From assembly GCA_036320915.1 (NCBI GenBank), contig JAXBDG010000004.1:310001-374000 (forward strand): a DNA stretch of 64,000 bases, in the 5' to 3' direction. Of the stretch, positions 23,101 to 34,705 are shown piece after piece. A model generated the notes under the pieces. It ran no database searches. It had not been told where the DNA came from and saw only the letters and a list, made by a program, of their open reading frames with translations. Position 1 is the stretch's first letter. Each line of letters starts with the position of its first letter. Origin of the DNA: Linnemannia elongata (taxonomy: Eukaryota; Mortierellomycota; Mortierellomycetes; Mortierellales; Mortierellaceae). Position numbers and translations under genes: made by a program.

Positions 23101-24076
23101 GCGACAATTCAACGCGGATTCGGGAGACGTTGACTTTGTTTTTCCCGATCACTTGCACAATACATATTGCATTGCATTCTCCCCAGACAGTCTCCAGATA
23201 GCCATCTGCAGCAACGACGAGGTGACCCTGTGGTGCGTTGAATCCAGTGCTGCCTCCTTTGTGCTCAGTGGACACGAATCCGGCGTGAAGTCTGTGGCGT
23301 TCTCACCTTGCGGTCGCTGGCTTGCTTCAGGCGGTTTTGACTGGAAGGTGCGGCTTTGGGATACCGGTCCAGGAGTAGCCGGCCATGTTCTGATCGGCCA
23401 TAAGGGAATTATACAGAGCGTTGATTTTTCTCCAGATGGTCGTTGGATTGCTTCGGTATGCATGAATGGGACGATCCGACTTTGGGAGGTCGGTACTGGC
23501 GAGCTCAAGGCGGATAATAAGGTCAATATCGGTTGGATCAGAGAGAATATTGTCGCATATAAGCCCGGATGTCCCCAGGTTGCCTCCTGCCACGGCGATG
23601 GGAGCATTCGATTGTGGGACGAAGATCAACAACTCCAGGGATTCCGATATATCTTACAGCAGGACGAGAAGAGCTACCGATTTGCGTTCTCATCCTGCGG
23701 CCAATGGGTAGCAACTACCCATAACACTACTGTTCGACTCTGGAGGCTGCCAACCCCAGATCATGGTCATCAAGCATCATCGCTGCAGGATCAGGACTGT
23801 GTTTCGGTTATCGAAGGGTTCACAAGAGCTGTTGGAGATGTTGTTTGGAGGCCCAACAAATTGGAATTTGCGACGGCAAGTTATGAAGGGTCGATCCGCG
23901 CCTGGCGGGTGGTGGAGGATAGCAGTGAGTCTGGAGGAGTGTCTGTTCGTCTGTTATGGTCTTCTGGACCGGCCACACTTGCCACCTCAGGCGTTATCCT
24001 CCACGACACCGTTGGTCTCAGTCCAGTCAAGCGCAAGCTGCTCGAGCAGCGCGGCGCAATCTTAGCTGCAGATTGA
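20198..24076 (+). pseudogene. NACHT-pentapeptide-WD40 STAND gene 1, one in-frame stop
   Basis: A single reading frame without introns, broken only by TAG at 22109-22111. Upstream part 637 aa, downstream 654 codons in the same frame. N-terminus (residues 1-105) is a Ser/Pro-rich region with LERLTKVRRSTLKTEDISNA. The NACHT NTPase has Walker A GDSGAGKST (155-163), Walker B FIVICDGYDES and sensor VISCRSQYLG. Pentapeptide-like A(D/N)L repeats precede the stop. After it come WD40 repeats to the tail SPVKRKLLEQRGA. The paralogue at 25561 reads DGTRFGELPYL where this one reads DEA-stop-LGELPYL. STAND NTPases of this layout act as intracellular sensors (HET-E, NWD2) in fungi. Either a fresh pseudogene or a receptor truncated before its sensor; no other damage is visible. 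The first ATG in a good context is 20198. Confidence 0.75.
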
Positions 24077-27000
24077 GAATAAAATCATTTCGATATCCGA
24101 CCTCCTTTCCACTCTTTTTCTGAGATGTTCGTTGTTATGAATCTGCCATTTTAGGGCCACCATGGCCGCCTTTGTCACCTCGCTTGCGGAGAAATGACTA
24201 ACACTTTGCTCTTCAAGTGCATACAGAAGCAAGTCTGAGAGAATGGAGGTTCTACCGGAGGGAATGAAAGAAGGTCCGATAAATGACGATAAGGTGATGG
24301 AGAGGGAGACCAAGAAGAAATGTGGAAAGTCGATTACACCTTTTTTTCTGTTAGGTTGATCATCGTTCATGGCTCACGATCGTTCTTTCAGGTACCATCA
24401 GTTACAATCTTCTCTGTCTCAGGTACTCTATCACTGATCTGGTGGTGTCATATCAGAAACGGTCGGGCGAAGTAGTATTACCAAGACGTGTCACCTAACC
24501 CATCACAGCTCGTTCGCTTCTTACCACAGATACACTCCTCCACTCTCTTCCCTCCCTCTGCCTCTCATATGCTCAATGCTGCATAGTGCATGTGCCCAGG
24601 AAGCAATTTTTGCCATTTTTTTCCCGTATAATAGTGTGACATGAGTTGGCATGGGACAAAGGCATTAGGAGTATAACAACTCTAGTATCCTTTTGTTTGT
24701 TTTCTTTCTTGTCCACTCCTCTCACATACGTCCATTGTCATCATCATCGCACACATCAACACTGCCCTCATCCAACGTCTACACCTTTTTCATTTGTTGT
24801 TCTTCACCACCCCATAGTACACTTGCTCGGAATCAACCCTTGACTCAACCAACACCTTTATCTCAATCAAACGTAAGAGCTCTCGAACCATCACAACACA
24901 GCAACTTAATCAACAAAGCAAGGCGACATTCACAAAACACTCACAAAGTGTCCATCGCTGTCTTAAGGCGTGTCATCTGTCAACATTCATCCACAGCACG
25001 AGCACGCCTCCTATGACAAGCTTCCTTCATACACAAACGGCACACGCCAAAGACTGACGTGTCTAGTGAAGTACGCCCAAACTCTATTACGAGACTGAAA
25101 ACTGTTGCTAACCGCACTTTCTCCTCCCAATTCACATAGACAGCCCGCCACCTTCAAAAGAACTGCCGAGGATACATAACCAAAAGAGAAGAGAAAAAAA
25201 GTATAAAAACAGGAAACAGCACCTTCTTGTCCCAAGAGTAAGCCATATGTTCCTGGGTATGAGAATTTTACGATCTTGTCTTCTGGAACCATTGTCAAGA
25301 ATTTCACATAGCAATTGACATTTTCGCAAATCCTTGCTCCCTGTGTTAGTCTTCTGCAACCTCACCCTCACCTCTGACATTTATTGAGTGCAACAATACT
25401 TCTGTATCGGCCAAGTGTAAACGACATCACAGCCAGGACAAGGTGAGAACGCAAGGGATGTTATGTTGCTCGATTGCAATTTGCTCCGCACTGTCACAAA
25501 TCGTGCATGTTTTGTTATTGACACCAATTGCTTCGCCATTCTGTTAGGCCTCTCACCACGATGAACAATCACCCCCTCGATCAACTGAATGCAAATAGTC
25601 CTGAAAAGAAGGGCACCAACATTACTCAACCTCCTCTCAGGAAGCGCAATAAGTTTCGCAAGGTCTTTGGCATCCCCAAATCCTTTTCCAAGGTCAAGGC
25701 CAAGTCTTACCCAGTGAGATCCCGCTTCCCATTTCCAGAATCATCTTCGATTCTCCCCAAAGGCCAGGACACCTCTTACATGGAGTATGAGCTCCTCAAG
25801 CACCAAATGCAGCGTCTCAATGACGCCAAGCTGTCCATTTACATTTCTCCCATGGCCAAGGCCAGCCTTCAAGCTCAGGACGACGAGGTCTTCCCACTCA
25901 TGGACAAGGTGCAGGAATTCCTCGCAAGCGACCGCCAGGTCATGTTAATCCTGGGCGACTCTGGAGCTGGTAAATCGACATTCAACAAGCATCTCGAGCA
26001 TCGACTTTGGACAGAGTACAAGCGCGGCGGGCCTATCCCGCTCTTCATCAACCTCCCAGCTCTCGAGAGACCGGCCAAGGACTTGATGGTCGAGCAATTG
26101 AAAGACCACAACTACAACTTTTCAGAGGAGCAGATCCAGGAGCTGAGGCAACGTCGGCAGTTTATTGTCATCTGTGATGGATACGACGAGAGCCAGCTCA
26201 CAGTCAACCTCCATAACGCCAACAATCTCAACAGCCCCGGACAGTGGAGAGCCAAACTTGTCATCAGTTGTAGGAGCCAGTACCTTGGCCAGGACTACCG
26301 CGATCGCTTTGCTCCCTATGGAGCCGGCCACTACAACCGCACTGGCGTCGATCTGTTCCAAGAGGCCGTCATCGCCCCTTTTTCGACAGAGCAGATCAAG
26401 GACTATGTCGAGCAATATGTTCCCTTGGAGCCAAGGCCCTGGCGCACAGAAGACTATATGGACAAGTTGACGACCATCCCGAATCTCATGGACCTGGTCA
26501 AGAACCCGTTTCTGCTCTCACTCGCGCTGGAGGCACTGCCAGGTGTCATCGAGGGAAAGCAGGATCTCTCGACTATTAGGATCACCCGCGCTCAGCTCTA
26601 CGACACATTCGTGGAGCACTGGAGCAATGTCAACAAACGACGTCTTCAGAACAGCACGTTGTCAATAGCAAATCGCATTGTATTCGACGAACTTCTGGAC
26701 ATGGGATTTGTTTCCAAGAGCATTGACTATTCCACGAGACTGGCATTGGCGATATTTGAGCAGCAGGGCGGGAAGCCGATTGTCCATTATGTTCACGACA
26801 AGAATTCCTGGAAAGCTCAGTTCTTTGGACAAGATGCAGATGTCCGACTCCTACGAGATTCGAGCCCTTTGACTCGTACCGGCAACTCACACCGCTTCCT
26901 ACATCGGTCTATGCTCGAATACTTTCTGTCGCGCGCCGTCTTTGACCCCAGTAAACGCCAAGGCCACGATGGCTCAGCCCAGCAAACGGATCCTGCGTTG

Positions 27001-29358
27001 TCTGACGACCAATTGATCGATGCCGATACCCCTCTGTTCACGACGAGCCTTCTCACTGAGCCCTCTGTCATCCAGTTCCTGAGCGATCGTGTGAAGCAGT
27101 TCGCCTGGTTCAAGCGACGTCTCCTAGCAGTCATCGAGTTGTCCAAGTCGGATGCCCAGGCAGGTCAGGCTGCGGCCAACGCCATCACCATCTTGGTCCG
27201 AGCCGGTGTGAGGTTCAATGGAGTCGATCTTCGACGCATTTGTATTCCAGGAGCCGACCTGACCGGTGGACAGTTCGATTCGGCACAACTACAGGATACT
27301 AATTTGACAGGTGTCAACTTCTCCAAGGCATGGATTCGACAGGCGGATCTCAGCAGAGCGTGCATGGATGGGACTCGGTTTGGAGAACTGCCGTATTTGA
27401 AAGAGCCGGAGGAGGTCTTATCGTGTGCCTTTTCGCCGGATGGCAAATATCTCGCGACAGGTCTGAAGAATGGCGACATCAGTATCTACGACACTGCAAC
27501 CTGGAAAAGGATCCAGGTGTTTCGAGGGCACCAAGGCTGTGTTACAAGTCTTGTTTATTCACCTACCAGTCAACAACTTCTTTCTGGCGGCAACGACAAC
27601 ACAGCGCGGCTTTGGAACGGTGAGGCTGGATCAACCGATGTCATTTTAGAGGGACATACGGGCGGGTTGACAGTGGTGGCCTTCTCCCCAACAGGCCAGC
27701 AGATTGCAGCGATTAGCTGTATCAAATCGGTAAGGCTCTCGGACGCTCAGACCGGTGCTACTGTTTTCGTCTTGACCGACAACACCGATTATAATACCAG
27801 CGTTGATTTTAAGGGCATTGCTTATTCACCAGACGGAAACGCCATTGCCTCCACCAGCTGGGATGGGATGGTTCGAATATTCGACACACTCACCGGATTG
27901 CCTGTGTTAAAGTCTTGCGAGGGCGATATCCACCAGTGTCTGACGTATTCAGTTGATGGCCGGCAGATCGTTGCAGGCTCCTATAATGGCCGGTTACAGT
28001 TGTGGCAGGCAACATCCACCATCCTGCAGCATGTACGAATTTGGAAGGCGCATACGTCTGGCATCACCAGTGTCGCCTTTTCACCCGATAACCGATGGAT
28101 TGCCTCATCCAGCGATGACTTTACAGTGAAGCTGTGGGACTCTCATTCCGGTTTACTTGTCTCGTCATTTGTTAACCATAAGGGCTCCGTAAAATGCGCT
28201 CGGTTTTCACCGAATGGCTCGTATATCGCTTCAGCAAGCAACGACAGGACTCTGCGACTGTGGGAGGTTAAGTCTTCAAGCCTAGGGCTCGACTCTTATG
28301 AGTTATCAGGCCGACAGTTATGTGCGACATACTCTCCGGACGGACGGCATCTCATCACTGGCAGTGAACAGAGACCCATGCGACAATTCAACTCAGATTC
28401 GGGAGATACCGACTTTGTCTTTCCCGTTCGCCTGTACAGTACGAATTGCATTGCATTCTCCCCAGACGGTCTCCAGATAGCCATCGGCGGCGTTGAGCCT
28501 GAAGTGACTTTATGGAGCGTTGAATTCCGCGTTGTCTCCTTTGTGTTTAGTGGGCACGAGCTGGGCGTGGAGTCTGTGGCCTTCTCACCCTGCGGTCGCT
28601 GGCTTGCTTCTGGTAGTGGGGACAACACGGTGCGGCTTTGGGATACTCTCTCAGGAGCAGCCGGTCATGTTCTAAACTGCCACACGGGAGATGTACAGAG
28701 CGTTGCTTTTTCTCCGGATGGTTGTTGGATTACTTCAGTATGCATGGGTGGAAAGATCCAACTCTGGGAGGTCGGCACTGGCGAGCTCAAGGCCGAAACA
28801 ACGATCGATATCAGTTACAAGAGATGGAATATCGTTGTTCATAAACCCGGTTGTCTCCAGTTGGCCTCCTGTCACGGAGATGGAACCATTCGATTGTGGG
28901 ACGACGATCAACAACTCAAAAGTTTCCGATATATGTTGAAGCAGAACCGGTTCACGAGCCGAATTGGGTTCTCATCCTGCGGCCAGTGGATAACAACATC
29001 CCACAGCACCTGTGTTCGACTTTGGAGGTTGCCCTCCCCGGATCAGGATCTGCAGACGCTACCACTGCAGGATCAAGATTGTGTCTCGGTTATCGAGGGG
29101 TTCACAGGAGCTGTTAGCGACGTTGTTTGGAGGCCTAACAAGTTAGAGTTTGCGACGGCCAGTTATGACGGGTCGATCCGCGCCTGGCAGGTGGTGGAGG
29201 ATAGCAGTGGGTCTGGACGAGTGTTTGTTCGTCTGTTATGGTCTTCTGTACCTGCCACTCTCGCCGCCTCGGGTGCAATCCTCCAAGATACCGTCAGTCT
29301 CAGTCCAATCAATCGCAAGCTGCTTGAGCAACACGGTGCAATCTCGGTTACAGATTGA
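24077..29358 (+). repeat. Tandem duplication unit 1 (flank plus NACHT-WD40 gene 2)
   Basis: This segment of about 5.3 kb is followed head-to-tail by a homologous one (29359-34705). Homology covers intergenic DNA (for example GGTACCATCAGTTACAATCT at about 24390 and 29677), the upstream region (24690-25560 against 30140-31008) and the gene. The 3' flank of gene 1 is also homologous, so three 3' flanks are related. Confidence 0.8.
25561..29358 (+). CDS. Intact NACHT-pentapeptide-WD40 STAND protein (gene 2)
   Basis: Uninterrupted, intronless, 1265 aa, the only complete copy of four. Residues 1-95: basic N-terminal region (RKRNKFRKVFGIPKS) unlike that of gene 1; this is where STAND receptors carry their effector or adaptor part, and I recognise no domain. 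NACHT, about 125-480: Walker A GDSGAGKST (132-140), Walker B FIVICDGYDES (201-211), VISCRSQYLG sensor, and a later FLHRSMLEYFLSRA helix. About 545-600: pentapeptide repeats (GADLTGGQFDSAQLQDTNLTG). From about 618: about 14 WD40 repeats, enough for two seven-blade propellers, with SPDG and RLWD signatures, then a conserved tail SPINRKLLEQ. Such proteins oligomerise on ligand sensing and can trigger a defence or incompatibility response; that role here is inferred. AATAAA follows the stop. The ATG at 25561 follows an in-frame leader without other ATGs. Confidence 0.9.
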   Translation: MNNHPLDQLNANSPEKKGTNITQPPLRKRNKFRKVFGIPKSFSKVKAKSYPVRSRFPFPESSSILPKGQDTSYMEYELLKHQMQRLNDAKLSIYISPMAKASLQAQDDEVFPLMDKVQEFLASDRQVMLILGDSGAGKSTFNKHLEHRLWTEYKRGGPIPLFINLPALERPAKDLMVEQLKDHNYNFSEEQIQELRQRRQFIVICDGYDESQLTVNLHNANNLNSPGQWRAKLVISCRSQYLGQDYRDRFAPYGAGHYNRTGVDLFQEAVIAPFSTEQIKDYVEQYVPLEPRPWRTEDYMDKLTTIPNLMDLVKNPFLLSLALEALPGVIEGKQDLSTIRITRAQLYDTFVEHWSNVNKRRLQNSTLSIANRIVFDELLDMGFVSKSIDYSTRLALAIFEQQGGKPIVHYVHDKNSWKAQFFGQDADVRLLRDSSPLTRTGNSHRFLHRSMLEYFLSRAVFDPSKRQGHDGSAQQTDPALSDDQLIDADTPLFTTSLLTEPSVIQFLSDRVKQFAWFKRRLLAVIELSKSDAQAGQAAANAITILVRAGVRFNGVDLRRICIPGADLTGGQFDSAQLQDTNLTGVNFSKAWIRQADLSRACMDGTRFGELPYLKEPEEVLSCAFSPDGKYLATGLKNGDISIYDTATWKRIQVFRGHQGCVTSLVYSPTSQQLLSGGNDNTARLWNGEAGSTDVILEGHTGGLTVVAFSPTGQQIAAISCIKSVRLSDAQTGATVFVLTDNTDYNTSVDFKGIAYSPDGNAIASTSWDGMVRIFDTLTGLPVLKSCEGDIHQCLTYSVDGRQIVAGSYNGRLQLWQATSTILQHVRIWKAHTSGITSVAFSPDNRWIASSSDDFTVKLWDSHSGLLVSSFVNHKGSVKCARFSPNGSYIASASNDRTLRLWEVKSSSLGLDSYELSGRQLCATYSPDGRHLITGSEQRPMRQFNSDSGDTDFVFPVRLYSTNCIAFSPDGLQIAIGGVEPEVTLWSVEFRVVSFVFSGHELGVESVAFSPCGRWLASGSGDNTVRLWDTLSGAAGHVLNCHTGDVQSVAFSPDGCWITSVCMGGKIQLWEVGTGELKAETTIDISYKRWNIVVHKPGCLQLASCHGDGTIRLWDDDQQLKSFRYMLKQNRFTSRIGFSSCGQWITTSHSTCVRLWRLPSPDQDLQTLPLQDQDCVSVIEGFTGAVSDVVWRPNKLEFATASYDGSIRAWQVVEDSSGSGRVFVRLLWSSVPATLAASGAILQDTVSLSPINRKLLEQHGAISVTD

Positions 29359-32300
29359 GAATAAAAATCATTTCGAAATCTAACCTCCTTTCCCTACTTT
29401 TTCTCACCTGTTCGTTATTATGGATCTGCTTTTTTTGGAGCGCCTTTACTGCCTTTGTCACCTTGCATGCAAAAAAAAATGACGAACACCTTGGACTTCG
29501 AGTGCATGACAGAAAACGTCTGAAAGTCTGGGGGTGCCACCGGAAGGAATGAAAGAAAGTACACCAAAGGTCAACAAAGTGAGGAAGAGAGGGATCAAGA
29601 AGAAATGAGAAGAGTCGACTCGATCTTTTTTCAGTTGGGTTGATCATCGTTTATTGGTTGTGATCTTTCTTTCAGGTACCATCAGTTACAATCTTCTTGG
29701 TCTCAGGCACCCTGTTACTCATCTGATGATGTCATATCAGAAACCGCTGGGCGAAGTAGTAAAATAAAGTCGGAAGACTCAATCCATGACGGCTCCTTCA
29801 CTTCTTATAACAACCACACTCCTTCTCCTCCCTCTTCTCTCTTCCTACCTCTCGCATGTTCAAATGATGCATGGTGTGTGCCCAGGAAGCGATTTTTGCC
29901 CTTTTCTTCCTGCGTAACAACGTGACATAGGATGGGACAATGGCAAAGCTCTATAGCGACTGTCGTTTTTTCCCAGTTTAGATGTAACCTTTGTACTTTT
30001 TTGGAAAGTGTTTATTTTTATATCTTTTGAATGGTGGTGACTCCTGTAGGTGAGGAGTATTAGTTTACTGCACGCACTCCCACGACGCAATAAATTTCTT
30101 ACAAACAAAAAAAAATCTATAGCGACTGTCGTCTGCTTTTGCTTGTTTTCTTTTTTTGACCACTCCTCTCGCATACGTCCATCGTCTTCATCATCGCGAA
30201 CATCAACACCGCCCTCATCCAACGTCTACACCTTTTCCATTCGCTGTTCTTCACCATCCCGCATTGCAATTGCTCGGAACCAACCCTTGAATCAACAGAA
30301 CCCCCCTTGATCTCGATCAAACGTAAGAGCACTCGAACCATCTCGACACCAGCAACTTAATCAACAGAGCAAGGCGACAAGCATAAGACGCCCACAGAAT
30401 AACCATCACTGTCTTAAGGCGTGTCTTTTGTCAACACTCATCCACACCAAGAGTGCGCCTCCTTTGACAAGCTTCCCTCATACACAAACGGCACACTCCA
30501 AAGACACTGGTGTGTTTAACCAAGTACGTTCAGACTCTATTAAAAGACCGAGAATGGTTATTAACCTCACTCTCTCCTTCTAATTCACACAGACAGCCCG
30601 CCACCTTCAAAAGACTGCCCGAGCACACATCACCAAAAAGAAGCAGAAAAAAAAGTATAAAGCTGGCGACAGCACCTTCTTATCCAAGAAGTAAGCCATA
30701 TATGTTCCTAGACATGTGAGCTTTAACGATCTTGTCTACCTTAACCGCAGTCAAAAAATACACATGGCAGTTGACATTTTTGCAATCTTGCTTCTGTGTT
30801 AGCCTCCTGCGACTTCGCCTCTGCCATTCATTGAGTGCCACAATACTTCCCGTATCTTTCAGTTGTAAAAGAAATTACATCTAGCACAGGGTATGAGCAC
30901 AAGGAAACCAACCTTGCTCGATTGTAATTTATTCCGCACTATCACAAGATATGTATGTTGTGGTATTGATATCAATTGCTTCACCATTCTGTTAGGCCAC
31001 TCACCACGATGGACAAACACCCCCCCAACCAACTGGATGCCAATATGCCTGACAAAGAGACCATCGACACTACGCAACATCCTCTCAGGAAGCGCAATAA
31101 GTTTCGCAAGGTCTTTGGCATTCCCAAATCCTTGGGCAAGATCAAAGCCAAGTCTTACCCTGTGAGATCCCGCCTCTCAATCCGAAAGTCATCTTCGATC
31201 TTTGTCAAGGTCCAAGGCACCCTTTATATGGAGTATGAGATCAACAAGCTTCGAAGACAACGACTCAAGGATGCCAAACTGTCCATCTATATCCCTCCCA
31301 TGACCAAGGCCAACCTTCAAGCTCAAGACAACGAGGTCTTCCCACTCATGGACAAGGTGCAGGAATTCCTCGCAAGCGACTGCCGGGTCATGTTGATCCT
31401 GGGCGACTCTGGGGCTGGCAAGTCAACCTTCAACAAGCACCTCGAGCATCGACTTTGGACAGAGTACAAGTGCGGCGAGTCTATTCCGCTCTTCATCAAC
31501 CTCCCAGCTCTTCAAAATCCGGCCAAGGATCTGATGAGCGAGCAATTGAAAGACCACAACTTTTCACCGGAGCAGATCCAGGAACTGAGGCAACATCGGC
31601 AGTTCATTGTCATCTGTGACGGATGCGACGAGAGCCAGCTCACCGTCAATCTCTACAATTCCAACAACTTCAACAGCTCCGAACAGTGGAAAGTCAAACT
31701 TGTCATCAGTTGCAGGAGTCAGTACCTTGGTCAGGATTACCGTGATCGGTTTGTCCCCAGTGGACGTAGCCACTACAATCGCGCTGGCGTCGATCTGTTC
31801 CAAGAGGCCGTCATCGCCCCTTTTTCGAAAGAGCAGATCAAGGAATATGTCGAGCAATACGTCCCCCTCGAGCCAAGAATCTGGCGTACAGAGGGCTACA
31901 TGGACAAGTTAGCGGCTATCCCGAATCTCATGGACTTAGTCAAGAACCCGTTTCTGCTCTCACTCGCGCTGGAGGCACTGCCAGGTGTCATCGAGGGAAA
32001 GCAGGACCTGCGGACTATGAGGATCACCCGCGCTCAGCTCTACGACACATTCGTGGAGCACTGGAGCAATGTCAACAAACGACGACTTCAGAACAACACG
32101 TTGTCAATAGCAGATCGCATTGTATTCGACAAACTTCTGGACATGGGATTTGTTTCCAGGTGCATTGACTATTCCACCAGACTGGCGTTGGCGATATTTG
32201 AGCAGCAGGACGGAAACCCGATCGTACAGTATGTTCACGACATGACCTCGTGGAAAGCTCAGTTCTTTGGACAAGATGCAGATGTCCGACTCCTACGAGA

Positions 32301-34705
32301 TTCGAGCCCTTTGACTCGTACCGGCAACTCACACCGCTTCCTACATCGGTCTATGCTCGAATACTTTCTGTCGCGCGCCGTCTTTGACCCCAGTAAACGC
32401 CAAGGCCACGATGGCTCAGCCCAGCAAACGGATCCTGTTTCGTCTAATGTTCAGGTGATCGATACCGACGGTCCTTTGTTCACGAGGAGCCTTCTCACTT
32501 AGCAGTCATCGAGCTGTCCAAGTCGGACGCCCAGGCAAGCCAGGCGGCGGCCAACGCCATCACCATCTTGGTCCGTGCCGGAGAGCGTTTCAATGGAGCC
32601 GATCTTCGAGGTATTCGCATTCCAGGAGCGGACCTAACCGGTGGAATGTTCGACTCGGCACTACTACAGGATGCCGAATTGACAGGTGTTGATCTCTCCC
32701 AGACCTGGATTCGACAGGCAGATCTCAGCAGAGCGTGTTTGGATGGAACTCGGTTTGGAGAGCTACCATATTTGGAGGAGCTGGAGAAGGTGTTGTCATG
32801 CGCTTTTTCACCAGACGGCAGGTATCTCGCGGGGGGTCTGTGCAATGGTGACATCAGCATTTACGACACTACAACCTGGACAAGGATTCAAGTGTTTCAA
32901 GGGCACCAAGACCGCGTTTTAAGTCTTGCTTACTCGCCTACGAGCCAACAGCTCTTTTCTGGAAGTGCGGACAAAACAGCGCGTCTTTGGAACTGTGAGA
33001 CTGGATCAACCGATTTCATTTTGGAGGAAGACTCAGATGGGGTGAAGGCGGTGGCGTTCTCTCCAACTGGCCAACAGGTCGCAACGGCTTTTGGTCGCAC
33101 TTCGGTCAGGCTCTGGGACGCTCAGACCGGTTCTGCTGTTTTTGTCCTGGATGCCAACATTGACAAGGTTACGAGCATTGCCTATTCACCAGACGGAAAC
33201 GCCATTGCCTCCGGCAGCTCGAATGGGATGATTCTAATATTCGACACACTCACCAGATTGGTTGAATTAGAGTCTTGCAAGGGCGGCGAATGGATTACGT
33301 GTCTGGCGTATTCGCATAACGGCCGGCGGATCGCAACAGGGTCTCTTATAGGAAAGTTGAAATTGTGGGATGCGTGCGGGCGAGAATGGGAGGCACACTC
33401 GGTCATCGTCACTTATGTCACCTTCTCACCTGACGACCGATGGATCGCCTCTTCCAGTAAGGATGGTGCAGTGAAGTTGTGGGACTCTCGCTCCTGCATA
33501 CTTGTCTCGTCATTTATCAGCCATAGGGATTTTGTCGACTGCGTTCGGTTTTCACCAAATGGCTCGTACTTCGCCTCAGCGAGTCACGACAGGACTATGC
33601 GGCTGTGGGAGGTGAAATCTACCGGCCTAGGACCCGACTCTTATGACTTACCAGACAACAAGCTCTGTGCGACCTACTCTCCGGATGGACGGCAGCTCAT
33701 CACTGGTAGTATACAGGACCCATGCGACAATTCAACGCGGACTCGGGAGAGGTCGACTTTATTTTCCCTGATGATTTGTTCAATACAGAGTGCATCGCAT
33801 TCTCCCCGGACGGTTCCCAGATAGCCATCGGCAATAACTACGAGGTGACTCTGTGGTGCGTTAATTCCCGCGCTGCATACTGTTTTCTTCATGGGCACGA
33901 GAGTGACGTAACGTTTGTGACCTTCTCACCTTGCGGTCGCTGGGTTGCTTCAGGCGATGAGGACTGGACGTTGCGGCTTTGGGATACCCACTCATACACA
34001 GGTGAAGCCGTTCGTGTCCTGGAATCTTTCGCAGGACATATGAAGAGTGTTACTTTTTCTCCAGATGGTTTTTGGATTGCTTCGATGTGCATGGATGGAG
34101 AGATCCTCCTCTGGGAGGTAGGCACCAGCGAGCTTGAGGCGGAAATGATGATCGATACCGATGAAATCGGAAGCAAGGCTGTTGCTTACCAGCCTGGCTG
34201 TCTCCAGGTGGCCTCCTGCGACATTAATGGAACCTATCCATTTTGGGACGACGATAAAAAACTCCAAGGTTTCCGATACGTTTTGAAGCAGAACCGGCTC
34301 ACGAAGAGAATTGCGTTCTCATCTTGTGGCCAGTGGGTAGCAACAGTTCACAGCAACAGTGTTCGAGTCTGGAGAATGCCATCCCCGGATCAGGATCAAC
34401 AGGCGTTACCGTCGCAGGATCAGGATTGTGTGTCAGTCATTGAAGGATTCACGAAAACCGTTATGGACGTTGTTTGGAGGCCCAATAAGTTGGAGTTTGC
34501 GACGGCAAGTTACGAAGGATCGATCCGCACCTGGCGGGTGGTGGAGGATAGCAGTGGTTCTGGAGGAGTGTCTGTTCGTCTGTTGTGGTCTTCTGGACCG
34601 GCCACTCTTGTCACCTCAGGCGCCATCTTCCAAGATACCGTCGGTCTCAGTCCCATCAATCGCAAGTTGCTCGAGCAGCGCGGCGCCATCTTAGTTACAG
34701 ATTGA
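29359..34705 (+). repeat. Tandem duplication unit 2 (flank plus NACHT-WD40 gene 3)
   Basis: Partner of 24077-29358. The intergenic parts are clearly alignable but carry small indels, for example an extra block near 29960-30125 not seen upstream of gene 2. Confidence 0.8.
31009..34705 (+). pseudogene. NACHT-pentapeptide-WD40 STAND gene 3, frameshifted twice
   Basis: Same N-terminal type as gene 2 (PLRKRNKFRKVFGIPKS) and an intact NACHT with Walker A GDSGAGKST and Walker B FIVICDGCDES. At 32500 the sequence CTTCTCACT joins directly to TAGCAGTCATCGAG: 67 bases present in genes 1 and 2 are missing, shifting the frame and giving a stop at 32500-32502. The pentapeptide and WD40 part continues open from about 32505 to 33710. 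There a second break (CAGGACCC where gene 2 has CAGAGACCC, one base short) moves the frame again until the tail SPINRKLLEQRGA and a stop at 34705. The parts still align along their whole length, so the losses are recent. Convergent with Cid1-like copy B. Confidence 0.85.

Noticed and set aside
32500..32502. Intron spanning the break in NACHT-WD40 gene 3
   Set aside because: The paralogues have extra sequence there, not less; an intron cannot explain missing bases, so it is a deletion.
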